Positions 8,444-17,218 of a DNA stretch of 64,000 bases are shown here, in pieces. The stretch is taken from NCBI GenBank assembly GCA_963773635.1, contig CAVZBW010000002.1:124001-188000 (forward strand), read 5' to 3'. The position numbers and the translations under genes are program-made. Below the pieces are notes generated by a model that was not told where the DNA came from, did no database searches, and saw nothing but the letters and a program-made list of their open reading frames with translations. The DNA comes from CAVZBW01 sp963773635 (lineage in GTDB: Bacteria; Actinomycetota; Acidimicrobiia; Acidimicrobiales; RAAP-2). Numbering within the stretch: position 1 is the first letter of the stretch; each line of letters opens with the position of its first letter.

Positions 8444-9600
8444 GTCAGCCGCCGCCAGAGCTCGATGTACTGCTCGGCGGCGGCCCGCCAGGTCCTCCCG
8501 GCGGCCAGCCTGCGCCCGCTCGCCACCAGTCGCGTCCGGAGCTCGTCGTCGGTCGCTCCCGACAACAGCGCCGCGGCCATGGCCTCGACGTCCCCGGGGT
8601 CGGCCAGCAGCGCCACCGGAGACTCCCACGCCCCGACCCCGACGCTCGGCACCGCGTCACTGGCCACGCAGACCAGCCCCCGGGAGAGGGCCTCGAGGGC
8701 CGGCAGCCCGAAGCCCTCGTCCAAGGGAAGGTACGCGAGCACGCGAGCCCGGTCGTAGAGGGCGGTGAGGACGGGGTCGGCGACCGGCCCGGCGAGCACG
8801 ACCCCCGCTCGAGGCTGGGAAGCCAGGGCACCGGCCACCCCGCCCCAGCCCGCCGGGCCGACCACCACCAGGGGCCAGGGCTCGGGCAGCCCCGTGCGGA
8901 TCCGGCCGTAGGCGTCGACCACTCTCGCCAGATTCTTTCTCGGCTCGAGCGTCGCCACTGCCAGCAAGAACTCGCCGCGCACGCCGAGCCGCTGGAGCAG
9001 CGAGCCCGCGCCCTGCGGGTCGGGTTGCGCCAGATGGTCGGCGCCCCAGGGGATCACGGTGAGGGAATCGGGCGCGGCACCGGCCTCTCGTAGCGAACAG
9101 GCCACCTGCTGCGAGGGGACCACGAGTTGGGCGCCGCTCCGGAGCGCCCGGTGCAACGCCGCCTCGTGCCACCGACGCCCCCGAGCCGTGGTCGTCGCGG
9201 GCACGCGTCGCCACGACAGGTCGTGGACGGTCACCGAGGCGGGCACCCGGCCGCTCCGGCGGCGCCCTCGGTGACCGGCACGCTCCCCTCCGAGCGGCGG
9301 CGCCGCCAACGAGACCGAATGCACCACGTCGAACCCCGAGGGCGCACGACACAGACCCACGTCCCAGGCTCGCGTGAGCAACGGCCCGGGGAGCGGGCTC
9401 GTGAGCACCGGCCACCGCAAGCGCGCCAACGGATCGTCTGCCGGCACCTGTCCGACGGGCGGTCGGCTCACCCACAAGGTCACGTCGACGCCGCCCGTCA
9501 CCGAAAGGGCGCCGAGCAGCTCGACGGCTGCCCTGCCGATCCCTCCGGGCACCGCACGGCGTAGCTGCTCGGCCACGACGAGCACCCGGGGTTCGCTCAC
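8440..9600 (-). CDS. GT4 glycosyltransferase, second of a tandem trio
   Basis: The 386-aa GT-B enzyme starts at GTG 9600, coupled as GTGA to the gene before it and again as GTGA to the gene after it. The donor-site half shows LLAVATLEPRKNLARVVDAY and the E-x7-E motif in LDEGFGLPALEALSRG. The N-terminal half carries VLVVAEQLRRAVPGGIGRAA, as in mannosyl- and rhamnosyltransferases of group 1. It is about 30 percent like its neighbours by eye, which suggests old duplication rather than recent copying. Donor and acceptor are unknown. Confidence 0.8.
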   Translation of the reverse strand: MSEPRVLVVAEQLRRAVPGGIGRAAVELLGALSVTGGVDVTLWVSRPPVGQVPADDPLARLRWPVLTSPLPGPLLTRAWDVGLCRAPSGFDVVHSVSLAAPPLGGERAGHRGRRRSGRVPASVTVHDLSWRRVPATTTARGRRWHEAALHRALRSGAQLVVPSQQVACSLREAGAAPDSLTVIPWGADHLAQPDPQGAGSLLQRLGVRGEFLLAVATLEPRKNLARVVDAYGRIRTGLPEPWPLVVVGPAGWGGVAGALASQPRAGVVLAGPVADPVLTALYDRARVLAYLPLDEGFGLPALEALSRGLVCVASDAVPSVGVGAWESPVALLADPGDVEAMAAALLSGATDDELRTRLVASGRRLAAGRTWRAAAEQYIELWRRLT

Positions 9601-10726
9601 GAGGCCGCCACCTCCCGATAGAGCGCCGACATGCCCTCGGCGCAGCGCTCCCAGGTAAGCTCCGCCGTCCTTCGCATCCCGCGCGCCACCAGAAGGTCGC
9701 GACGCTGCGAATCGTCGAGCACGTCGCCCAACGCGCCGGCCAGTGCGCTCGGGTCCCGGGGCGGTACGAGCTCCGCGGCGTTGCCGAGCACCTCCGGCAG
9801 GGCGCCCACGCGGGTCGCCACGACCGGGACGCCCACCGACATCGCCTCGAGGGGCGGGAACCCAAAGCCCTCGTAGATCGACGGATACGCCAGCACGGCG
9901 GCGCCCCGGAGCACCCGGGAGAGCCGCCGTTCGTCGAGCCAACGGGCCCGCACCACTCGCTCGCGTACCGCCGACGAGGCGATGGTCTGGTCGAGCTCCG
10001 CCGCTCCCCAGCCGTCGGGCCCCACGAGCACCAGGGCGAGCTCGGGACGGCCTCGGGCCACCGCCTCGAAGGCGCGAACGAGGCCCGGCAGGTCCTTCCG
10101 CGGCTCGGCGGTGCCGATCGCGAGCACGTAGCGCTCCGTCCCGGGCGGCAGGACGATCGGCTGCCCGTCGTTGCCCGTCTCGTCCTCGCCCGCCGCAACC
10201 GCACCACCGGACGCCGGCGTGCCCGAGAGGACGGCGCGGACCCGCCGGGGTCCGCGCCGAGCAGCTCGACCACCTCTTGTGCGACGTACTCCGACGGCGT
10301 GTGGATCCAGGATCCTCGTCGTACCGCCTGCCGGATCAGGTCGGGATAGGCGAGCGTCGAGCGCTCACACAGCTCCGGATAACGGAGGACCGTCAGATCG
10401 TGGACCGTCAACACGGCGCCGGCCCGGCGGGTGGGCGGAACGAGGAAGTTGGTCCCGTGCACCACATCGAAGTCCCGGACAAACCACTCCACCGACGGCC
10501 TCCCGGTGCGCCGCCACGCCGCCTGCAGGGGGCGGGCCGGCATGGCCCGCTGGCGCCACCCGACGTCGCTCGGCAAGAGATCCGCCAACAGGCCCCGGCG
10601 ACGCCAGCTCACGGCATAGGCCGAGACCTCGGTGTCGGGACGACTGGACAGCGCCGTGAGCAGGTGCCGGCAGAAGACCCCGACCCCGGTCGGGTTTCCC
10701 AGCAGGGGTGTGGCATCGAGGGCCAC
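9597..10726 (-). CDS. GT4 glycosyltransferase, first of a tandem trio, frameshifted
   Basis: The N-terminal half (GTG 10726; LDATPLLGNPTGVGVFCRHL, VHGTNFLVPP, VTVHDLTVL) and the C-terminal half (VLAIGTAEPRKDLPGLVRAF, YPSIYEGFGFPPLEAMSVG) lie in different frames. The first frame is sound up to LLGADPGG. The second picks up as RVRAVLSGTPASGG. A single missing base in the C/G run near 10246-10252 joins them into a normal GT4 of about 376 aa. The gene begins 29 bp after the acyl-CoA ligase stop. If the indel is real, the gene is inactive; an assembly error is equally possible. Confidence 0.7.
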
Positions 10727-10755
10727 GCGGCACCGGGCGCGAGCTCACGCCGCGA

Positions 10756-12369
10756 TCACGTGCGCCCCTCCCGGCGCCGCTTGGCCGCGGATCGCTCTCG
10801 GGCGGCCGTCTCGGCTTGCTCCACGAGCGGTCGCCGGTCGATCTTCATCATCGGGGTGAGGGGCAGGGAGTCGAGCACGACGAGGGCGTCGGGCGCCTTG
10901 TAGTCGGCCAGGAATTGCCGGCAGTGGCGCCGGATCTCGTCGAGCTGGGGGGGATCGCTGGCGCCGTCGGCGACGACGAAGGCGATCCCGACCTCGCCCA
11001 GCACGGGGTCGGACGCGCCGACGATGGCCACCTGCCGGACGGCCGGATGCTCTGCCAGGACGTTTTCCACCTCCGCCGGAAACACGTTGTAGCCACCGCG
11101 GATGTACAGCTCGTTGTCCCTGCCGACCAGCCGGAGGTTCCCGTCGGTGCCCCGCCTGCCGAAGTCGCCCGTGGTCAGCCAGCCGTCGGGGGCGAGCACC
11201 TTGGCCGTGGCCTCCCGGTCCACCACGTCCTCGAGCGACCGCCCCCTCGGCCCGGGCGGCCCCGAGGGCCGGCGCCAGTAGCCTCGCATGACCGCTCCGG
11301 AGCGCATCGCCACTCGGCCGACCTCACCATCGGGCACCTCCCTGCCGTCGGGATCGACGATGCGCAGCTCGACGCCCGGCACGGGCCGGCCGACGGTGGT
11401 GGCCACCACCTCGTCGGGATCGCCGGGGGTGGTGCCCGTGCCGAGGGACGTCTCGGTCGACGTGTAACGCACGACGACCGGGGCCCGGGTCCGCCGGCGG
11501 AGCTCGGCCACCAGGGCCTCCGGAACGCGCGCCGCACCGGTGCCGACCACCCTCACCGCGGACAGGTCGGCGCCGTCGAAGTCCGGCAGGTCGAGCATGA
11601 GGCGCCACTGGGCGGGGACGCCCTGGGCCACGGTGATGCGTTCGTCCACGAGGATCGAGAGTGCGTCCGCGGCGTGCCACGGAGTGGGCGTGATGACCGT
11701 CGTCACCCGGTGCTCGATCTCGTCCCACACCCGGGTCATATAGCCGACATGCGCCATGGGCAGGGGCGAGAGGCGACGGTCACCCGGCCGGCTGAGGACG
11801 TCCGTGCCGGCGGCCACGGCGGCCAAATTCCGGTGGTCAAAGACCGCACCCTTGGGGGCGCCGGTCGTGCCGCTGGTCCACACGACGGCCACCGGATCCT
11901 CCTCGCGGAGCTCGGGCAGTCGACGGGGCGGGTTTCCGCCCAGCGCCTCGACCACCTCGGATCGCTCGACCAGGCGCCCCGCGCTCGCCGGCAACGACAC
12001 GGCGGCGGCGGACTCGACGACCGTGACCGAAGGCACGGCGCGGCTGAGGATGCTCTCGAGCTCCGTCGGACCGAGCCGGGAGTTGAGCCCGCTCGCGATG
12101 GCCCCGATCCGCAGCGCCGCGGCGTAGACCACCGCGTAGTGGATGGACGATGGGAGGAGGATCGCCACCACGTCGCCGTGGCCCACGCCGAGATCGGAGA
12201 GGAGCCCGGCCACCCCGTCGGCGGCACGGTCCCACTCCCCGAAGGTGAGGCTGGCACGAGGACCGCCGGCGATCGAGGGCTCGACGTAGGCCTCGACGTC
12301 GCCGTAGGCCTGCGCGGCACCGCGGAGCACGTCGTCGACCGTGCGCGGCCGGGCGTCGACCGTCGCCAT
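10756..12369 (-). CDS. AMP-forming acyl-CoA synthetase / acid-CoA ligase
   Basis: This 537-aa ANL-superfamily enzyme has the P-loop WTSGTTGAPKGAV, the YTSTETSLG (A5) motif, the hinge region GWLTTGDFGR and a C-terminal catalytic lysine in LTPMMKIDRR. It would activate a carboxylic acid with ATP to an acyl-adenylate and then a CoA thioester. I chose ATG 12369 because GGAGGGG lies 6 to 12 nt upstream; a start at 12408 lacks a ribosome-binding site. It is probably the first gene of a unit that continues into the GT4 trio. The substrate (fatty or aromatic acid) cannot be told. Confidence 0.85.
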   Translation of the reverse strand: MATVDARPRTVDDVLRGAAQAYGDVEAYVEPSIAGGPRASLTFGEWDRAADGVAGLLSDLGVGHGDVVAILLPSSIHYAVVYAAALRIGAIASGLNSRLGPTELESILSRAVPSVTVVESAAAVSLPASAGRLVERSEVVEALGGNPPRRLPELREEDPVAVVWTSGTTGAPKGAVFDHRNLAAVAAGTDVLSRPGDRRLSPLPMAHVGYMTRVWDEIEHRVTTVITPTPWHAADALSILVDERITVAQGVPAQWRLMLDLPDFDGADLSAVRVVGTGAARVPEALVAELRRRTRAPVVVRYTSTETSLGTGTTPGDPDEVVATTVGRPVPGVELRIVDPDGREVPDGEVGRVAMRSGAVMRGYWRRPSGPPGPRGRSLEDVVDREATAKVLAPDGWLTTGDFGRRGTDGNLRLVGRDNELYIRGGYNVFPAEVENVLAEHPAVRQVAIVGASDPVLGEVGIAFVVADGASDPPQLDEIRRHCRQFLADYKAPDALVVLDSLPLTPMMKIDRRPLVEQAETAARERSAAKRRREGRT

Positions 12370-12492
12370 CACATCGCCCCTCCGGCAGATCGCACCCACG
12401 GTCGCCACCTGGTCATACGAGGAAGCGATGGTACCCGGGAGCGACCCCCTGCGCGACTCGTGGCGCAGGTCCGGCGCGACCCGGACGCCGGG

Positions 12493-13380
12493 TCAGACAG
12501 CCGGCCCTGACGACGCCTCGGCGAGCACGGCGTCTGCGAGCACCGGCCAGGCCTCGGCCGCCCACGGACCGAATTCCCGGTCGGTCAGGACAGCACAGGC
12601 GATGCCGGCGACGGGATCGACCCAGAGAAATCCCCCGGCCTGGCCGAAGTGCCCGAAGGTCTCCGGAGAGTTGCGGGCACCGGTCCAGTGGGGGTGCTTG
12701 GCGTCGCGCACCTCGAATCCCAGGCCCCAATCGCAAGGATCCTGACGTCCAAACCCCGGGAGCACGCCGGCGAGCCCGGGAAAGGCCACGGCCGTGGCGG
12801 CGGCCAAGGTCTCGCGATGCACGACGGTGGGGCGAAGCAGCTCGAGACCGAGGGCCAGGAGGTCGTCGAGAGTGCCGACCAGACCGGCCGCAGGATCGGC
12901 GGCACCCGCCCCGGGGCCGGCGGTACCCGCCCCAGGATCGCCGGCACCCGCCGCCATCTCGGTGTGGCGCATCCCGAGGGGCTCGAGCACCGCCTGCGAC
13001 AGGTACTCGGCGTAGGTGAGGTCCGAGCGGTCGGCCACCATCCGGCCCAGCATGCGGAAGCCCTCGTTGGAGTAGATGCGCCGGGTCCCCGGGACGGCGA
13101 GGACCACTCCGTCGGGGCCGAGGCCCGAGGCGTGCGCGAGGAGGTGACGCACCGTCGAGCCCGGCGGGCCGGCGGGCTCGTCCAGGTCCACGATGCCCTC
13201 TTCCACGGCGACGAGGACGCACAGGGCGGTCGACAGCTTGGTGACGGACGCCCAGGCGAATCGTGCCCCGACGTCGCCGGTCCGGGCCCGGTGCGCCCGG
13301 GTCTCCCCTCCCCGCTGGATCAGCACGCCCGCTGCGCGGCGGGTCACCGGCCACGCGTCGAGCATGGAGAGGGCCTGCAC
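12493..13380 (-). CDS. Serine beta-lactamase-like hydrolase (class C / EstB family)
   Basis: The protein of about 295 aa has the catalytic SxxK motif in WASVTKLS, the YxN motif in IYSNEGF and a GQAGG segment in place of the KTG/HxG box. This is the beta-lactamase/esterase/D-Ala-D-Ala-peptidase fold. It has no signal peptide, so it is likely a cytoplasmic esterase or a peptidase homologue rather than a secreted beta-lactamase. A low-complexity insert (AGAGDPGAGTAGPGAGAADP) interrupts the helical domain. The start is uncertain between GTG 13380 and ATG 13365, as neither has a clear ribosome-binding site. It is divergent from cofD, with only 39 bp between. Confidence 0.75.
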   Translation of the reverse strand: MQALSMLDAWPVTRRAAGVLIQRGGETRAHRARTGDVGARFAWASVTKLSTALCVLVAVEEGIVDLDEPAGPPGSTVRHLLAHASGLGPDGVVLAVPGTRRIYSNEGFRMLGRMVADRSDLTYAEYLSQAVLEPLGMRHTEMAAGAGDPGAGTAGPGAGAADPAAGLVGTLDDLLALGLELLRPTVVHRETLAAATAVAFPGLAGVLPGFGRQDPCDWGLGFEVRDAKHPHWTGARNSPETFGHFGQAGGFLWVDPVAGIACAVLTDREFGPWAAEAWPVLADAVLAEASSGPAV

Positions 13381-13419
13381 GCGGGAGGAGGGTACCGGAC
13401 CTCCGCTTAGTCTGGCCCG

Positions 13420-14390
13420 GTGCTGGTCGCTCTTGCCGGAGGCGTCGGAGCCGCCCGGCTCCTCTCGGGGCTGGTGCAGGTGGTCGATCCGACGGAGGTC
13501 GTGGCCGTCGTCAACACAGGGGACGACTTCGAGATCCACGGACTCCGGGTGAGCCCCGACATCGACACCGTGACGTACACGCTTGCGGGTGTGTGCAACC
13601 CCGAGACGGGGTGGGGACTCTCCGGGGAGTCCTGGCGCGTGATGGAATCGCTCGAGCGCCTCGGCGGCGAGACGTGGTTCCGCCTGGGCGATCGGGATCT
13701 GGCGACCCACCTCTACCGCACGTCGCGGCTCGCCCAGGGGGCCACGCTGAGCGAGGTCACGGCCGAGCTGTCGGCGAGGTTCGGCCTGCGGCTCCCCCTG
13801 CTTCCCATGTCGGACGATCCCGTGCGGACGATGCTCACCGTGGCGGCCTCGGCGAGCCCTCCGGCGGGCGTCCGGTCGACGCGACGTCGCGGGAGATCGC
13901 CTTCCAGGACTACTTCGTCCGCCTCGCCCATGCCGTACCCGTCGAACGGGTGCGCTTCGACGGCGCGGACCGGGCACGACCCGCACCGGGGGTGCTCGAG
14001 GCCCTGGCCGAGGCCGAGCGGATCATCATCTGCCCCTCCAACCCCATCCTGTCGATCGGCCCGATCCTCGCCCTGCGCGAGATTGCCGACGTGCTGCGCC
14101 GAAGGCGTGCCGACGTGATCGCGGTCTCCCCCATCGTGGCCGGCGCCGCCCTCAAGGGACCGGCGGATCGGCTGCTGCGGGAGCTCGGCTTCGAAGACTC
14201 GGTGGTCGGCGTGGCACGCGCCTACGCCGAGTTCGCCGAGACCCTCGTGATCGACGGGGCCGACGCGGAGCTGGCCCCCCGGGTCCAAGCCGGGGGGATG
14301 CGCTGCCTGGTGGTGGGCACCGTGATGTCGACGCCCGAGCGGGCCCAGGCGCTCGCCGGCCACCTGGTCCCCGGGCCGGCGCGCCTCTGA
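13420..14390 (+). CDS. cofD: 2-phospho-L-lactate transferase (coenzyme F420), frameshifted
   Basis: CofD (FbiA) joins the lactyl-phosphoguanosine-type intermediate to the deazaflavin Fo to make F420-0. The N-terminal frame (GTG 13420) shows LAGGVGAARLLSGL, VNTGDDFEIHGLRVSPDIDT and FRLGDRDLATHL. After MSDDPVRTMLTVAA it goes out of frame. The second frame resumes as REIAFQDYFVRLAHAV and continues with CPSNPILSIGPILALREI, ending at 14390. The break lies near 13845-13880 and fits one lost base. Both halves are well conserved, so the gene is recently broken or misassembled. cofE follows 19 bp downstream. Confidence 0.8.
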
Positions 14391-14409
14391 GAGCCCGATC
14401 AACCGCTCC

Positions 14410-15141
14410 GTGAACGCCCCCACCCCCGTCACCGTCTGGCCTGTCCCGGGCGTCCCCGAGATCCGTCCCGGCACCGACCTCGCGGCGATCCTCGCCGAGG
14501 CCCTCGGCTGCGCCGATGCACCCGGCGTCGCAGCCCAAGACGGGGACGTGCTCGTCGTGACCCAAAAGATCGTGTCCAAGGCCGAAGGTCGTCTGGTCAC
14601 GATCGACGACCAGGATCCGGAGGCGAAGCACCGGCTGGTGACCGCCGAGAGCCGCCGGGTGCTGCGCCGGCGTGCCGACGTGCTCATCACGGAAACGAAT
14701 CACGGCTTCGTCTGCGCCAACTCGGGGGTGGACCTGTCCAACGTGGACCAAGGGACCGCCGCCCTCCTCCCGGTCGACCCTGACCGGTCGGCACGCCGGA
14801 TCCGCGATGGACTCCGGCACCGCTTCGGCGTCGAGCTGGCGGTGATCGTCTCCGACACCTTTGGGCGCCCCTGGCGGCAGGGCGTGACCGACGTCGCCAT
14901 CGGGTGCGCGGGGATCGCCGCGATCGTCGATCTCCGCGGCACGACGGACGCCACCGGGCGCGAGCTGGTCGCGACCCAGGTCTGCATCGCCGACGAGGTG
15001 GCCGCCGCGGCCGAGCTCGTGATGGGCAAGGATCGTCGAATCCCGGCGGCGATCGTGCGCGGAGTCGATCCGGCGTGGCTCCGTCCGGGCTCGGTCCTCA
15101 AGGAGGTGGTGCGCCCTCCGGCCGAGGACCTCTTCCGCTAG
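14410..15141 (+). CDS. cofE: Coenzyme F420-0:L-glutamate ligase
   Basis: The 243-aa CofE enzyme adds gamma-linked glutamates to F420-0 using GTP. Family motifs are QDGDVLVVTQKIVSKAEG, NHGFVCANSGVD, SDTFGRPWRQGVTDVAIG and GTTDATGRELVATQ. Unlike mycobacterial FbiB it ends after the ligase domain and has no C-terminal nitroreductase-like domain. The start GTG 14410 lies 19 bp after cofD, giving a two-gene F420 unit. F420 supports many actinobacterial oxidoreductases. Confidence 0.9.
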   Translation: MNAPTPVTVWPVPGVPEIRPGTDLAAILAEALGCADAPGVAAQDGDVLVVTQKIVSKAEGRLVTIDDQDPEAKHRLVTAESRRVLRRRADVLITETNHGFVCANSGVDLSNVDQGTAALLPVDPDRSARRIRDGLRHRFGVELAVIVSDTFGRPWRQGVTDVAIGCAGIAAIVDLRGTTDATGRELVATQVCIADEVAAAAELVMGKDRRIPAAIVRGVDPAWLRPGSVLKEVVRPPAEDLFR

Positions 15142-15149
15142 GGCTCCCC

Positions 15150-15174
15150 GACCACACGCCTACCTCACGTGGTC
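15150..15174. terminator. Hairpin between convergent cofE and epimerase genes
   Basis: Arms GACCAC (15150-15155) and GTGGTC (15169-15174) enclose a 13-nt loop. The hairpin begins 8 bp after the cofE stop and spans the epimerase stop at 15165. It lacks a T-tract. The position suggests a shared terminator. Confidence 0.4.
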
Positions 15175-16106
15175 CGGAAGTAGTCCACGGTCGCGGCCAC
15201 GCCCTCGGCGAGTCCCGTCCAGGGCTGCCATCCGAGCTGCATCGACGCTCGAGCGCAATCCAGCACGTTGCGGCGCACCTCCGCCCGGGCCGGGCCGTGC
15301 TCGGCCGGCAACCCGTAACGGGTGGCCGCCGCCACCGCGGCATAGACCTCGTTGATGGACGTCTCCCTGCCGGTGCCGATGTTGCACACGAGCCCCCCGC
15401 CCCGGCTGCCGGCACGCACCAGCGCGTCGACGACGTCGTCCACGTAGATGAAGTCGCGCGTCTGCTCCCCGTCGCCGTAGATGGTCACGGGCTCGCCGCG
15501 CAGCATCCGCCCGGCAAAGATGGCGACCACGCCGGCCTCCCCCTCGGGGTCTTGGCGTGGTCCGTAGACGTTGGCCAGCGCCAACGCGGAGAACTCGAGG
15601 GCGTACATCGCCCGGTACATCTCCAGGTAGTCGATCACCGCCTTCTTGGAGACGCCGTAGGGGGTGGTCGGGCGCTGCGGCTGTGACTCCCGGATCGGGA
15701 AGTCCTCGGCCGCGACGTCGCCATACAGGGTCCCCCCGCTCGCTGCGTAGACCACCCGCCCGGCCCCCGCCGCCCTCGCTCCCTCGAGCACCTGCAGGCT
15801 GCCGAGGATGTTGATGTCCGCGTCCAGCGCCGGTTGGTCGATGGACACCGGGACGGCCTTTTGCGCCGCCAAGTGAAACACCACGTCCGGTCGGCGGCGT
15901 CTCATGAGCTCGACCACGTCGGCCGAGCGGATGTCCAGCTGGTGCACGGTGAGCGATCGGTCCGCCTGCGCCCTGGCCGGGGCGAGATTGAAGAGGGTGC
16001 CCGCCGACAGGTCGTCGATCACGTCCACCTCGTGACCCTCGGCCAACAGCCGGTCGACCAGCGTGGAGCCGATGAACCCTGCTCCCCCCGTGACGAATGT
16101 CCTCAT
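15165..16106 (-). CDS. NAD-dependent NDP-sugar epimerase (UDP-glucose 4-epimerase-like)
   Basis: This 313-aa extended SDR has FVTGGAGFIGSTLVDRLL at the N-terminus, a YAASGGTLYG serine strand and YxxxK in TPYGVSKKAVIDYL. LANVYGPRQDPEGEAGVV and RDFIYVDDVVDAL are typical of bacterial GalE-like UDP-sugar epimerases. The start is ATG 16106, with GGAGGAG upstream; a longer frame to 16151 has no signal. The nucleotidyltransferase gene lies 25 bp upstream, so the two probably work together on sugar nucleotides for envelope glycans. Confidence 0.85.
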   Translation of the reverse strand: MRTFVTGGAGFIGSTLVDRLLAEGHEVDVIDDLSAGTLFNLAPARAQADRSLTVHQLDIRSADVVELMRRRRPDVVFHLAAQKAVPVSIDQPALDADINILGSLQVLEGARAAGAGRVVYAASGGTLYGDVAAEDFPIRESQPQRPTTPYGVSKKAVIDYLEMYRAMYALEFSALALANVYGPRQDPEGEAGVVAIFAGRMLRGEPVTIYGDGEQTRDFIYVDDVVDALVRAGSRGGGLVCNIGTGRETSINEVYAAVAAATRYGLPAEHGPARAEVRRNVLDCARASMQLGWQPWTGLAEGVAATVDYFRTT

Positions 16107-16131
16107 CGCGCCGGCTCCTCCCGGCCCGCCG

Positions 16132-17208
16132 CTACTCCGGGACGCGGGCACCGTCGAGCACGGTACCCGAGGCCAGGATGGCGCCGGCGCCGATCACCGA
16201 TACGGGACGGACCGAGCAGCGTTGGCCGACGGTCGCCCCGGGCCCGACGATGGAGCCCTTCACCGACGCCTCGGCAGCGATACAGGCACCGTCGAGCACC
16301 ACCGAGTCCACGACTCGCGCCCCGTCCTCGACGACGCTGCAGCGTCCGATGCAGGAGCCCCGCACCGTTGCCCCCTCGGACACCCGCACGTCGCGTGCAA
16401 GGTACGAGGGGCCCACCACGGTCCCCTTGACGACGGCCCCGCCCTCGGTCCAGATGGTGCCGTCGAGCTGCTGGGCCACGGGGTTGGGAAGAACCCCGCG
16501 GGTCCCGTCCAGCAGGTCGCGGTGGGCCTGCAGGTACGCCACGGGGGTGCCCGTGTCCAGCCAATAGCTCGGGTCGGCCAGGGCGAAGACCTGGCCGTCC
16601 TCGACCATCGCGGGGAAGGTCTCCCGCTCGATCGAGACCCGCCTGCCCGGGGGGATCCTCTCGAGGATCGCCGGCTCGAGCACGTAGGTCCCCGCGTTGA
16701 TCAGATTGGTGGGCGCCTGGTCGACGGGGGGTTTCTCGATGAACGCCTCCACGCGACCGTCCTCGTCGGTCTGCACCACGCCAAACCTCGAGGGGTCCTC
16801 GACGGGGTGCAGGGAGATCGTGGCCTGACCCCCGCGACGGCGGTGGAACTCGACGAGGGCGGTGACGTCCATGTCGGTCAGCACGTCGCCGTTCAAGACC
16901 ACGAAGGTCTCCTCGATGCCGGCGGTGTCGGCGGCGAAGCGCAGGGCACCGGCCGTGTCGTAGGGCTCTGGCTCGACGGCATAGGAGAGACGGACGCCCC
17001 CGGCGACCCCCTCGGGGTAGGCCTGCATGAAGGCGTCCGGCAGGTAGCCGAGCGAGAGGACCGCCTCGTCGACGCCGTGCGAACCGAGGTGTCCGAGCAC
17101 GCGCTCGATCATCGGAAGGCCCACGATCGGAAGCATCTGCTTGGGCGTGTCGTAGGTGAGCGGACGAAGCCTCGTCCCCTCACCCCCGACGAGGAGGATG
17201 GCCTTCAC
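16132..17208 (-). CDS. Sugar-1-phosphate nucleotidyltransferase (mannose-1-phosphate guanylyltransferase type)
   Basis: The 358-aa enzyme has the pyrophosphorylase signature LLVGGEGTRLRPLTYDTPKQ at its N-terminus, VLNGDVLTDMDVTAL as the metal-binding site and NAGTYVLEPAILERIP. The C-terminal part (about 250-358) is a left-handed beta-helix of hexapeptide repeats (VVKGTVVGPSYLARD, IVGPGATVGQRC). This architecture matches actinobacterial ManB/Rv3264c-type GDP-mannose pyrophosphorylases. The start GTG 17208 follows the upstream stop by 10 bp; the frame farther upstream only mirrors the Thr-rich gene. Confidence 0.85.
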   Translation of the reverse strand: MKAILLVGGEGTRLRPLTYDTPKQMLPIVGLPMIERVLGHLGSHGVDEAVLSLGYLPDAFMQAYPEGVAGGVRLSYAVEPEPYDTAGALRFAADTAGIEETFVVLNGDVLTDMDVTALVEFHRRRGGQATISLHPVEDPSRFGVVQTDEDGRVEAFIEKPPVDQAPTNLINAGTYVLEPAILERIPPGRRVSIERETFPAMVEDGQVFALADPSYWLDTGTPVAYLQAHRDLLDGTRGVLPNPVAQQLDGTIWTEGGAVVKGTVVGPSYLARDVRVSEGATVRGSCIGRCSVVEDGARVVDSVVLDGACIAAEASVKGSIVGPGATVGQRCSVRPVSVIGAGAILASGTVLDGARVPE

Positions 17209-17218
17209 CTGGCGCCGC

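Noticed and set aside
12493..13380. Secreted beta-lactamase resistance gene
   Set aside because: No signal peptide, and the KTG box is altered. Esterase or peptidase relatives are more likely.
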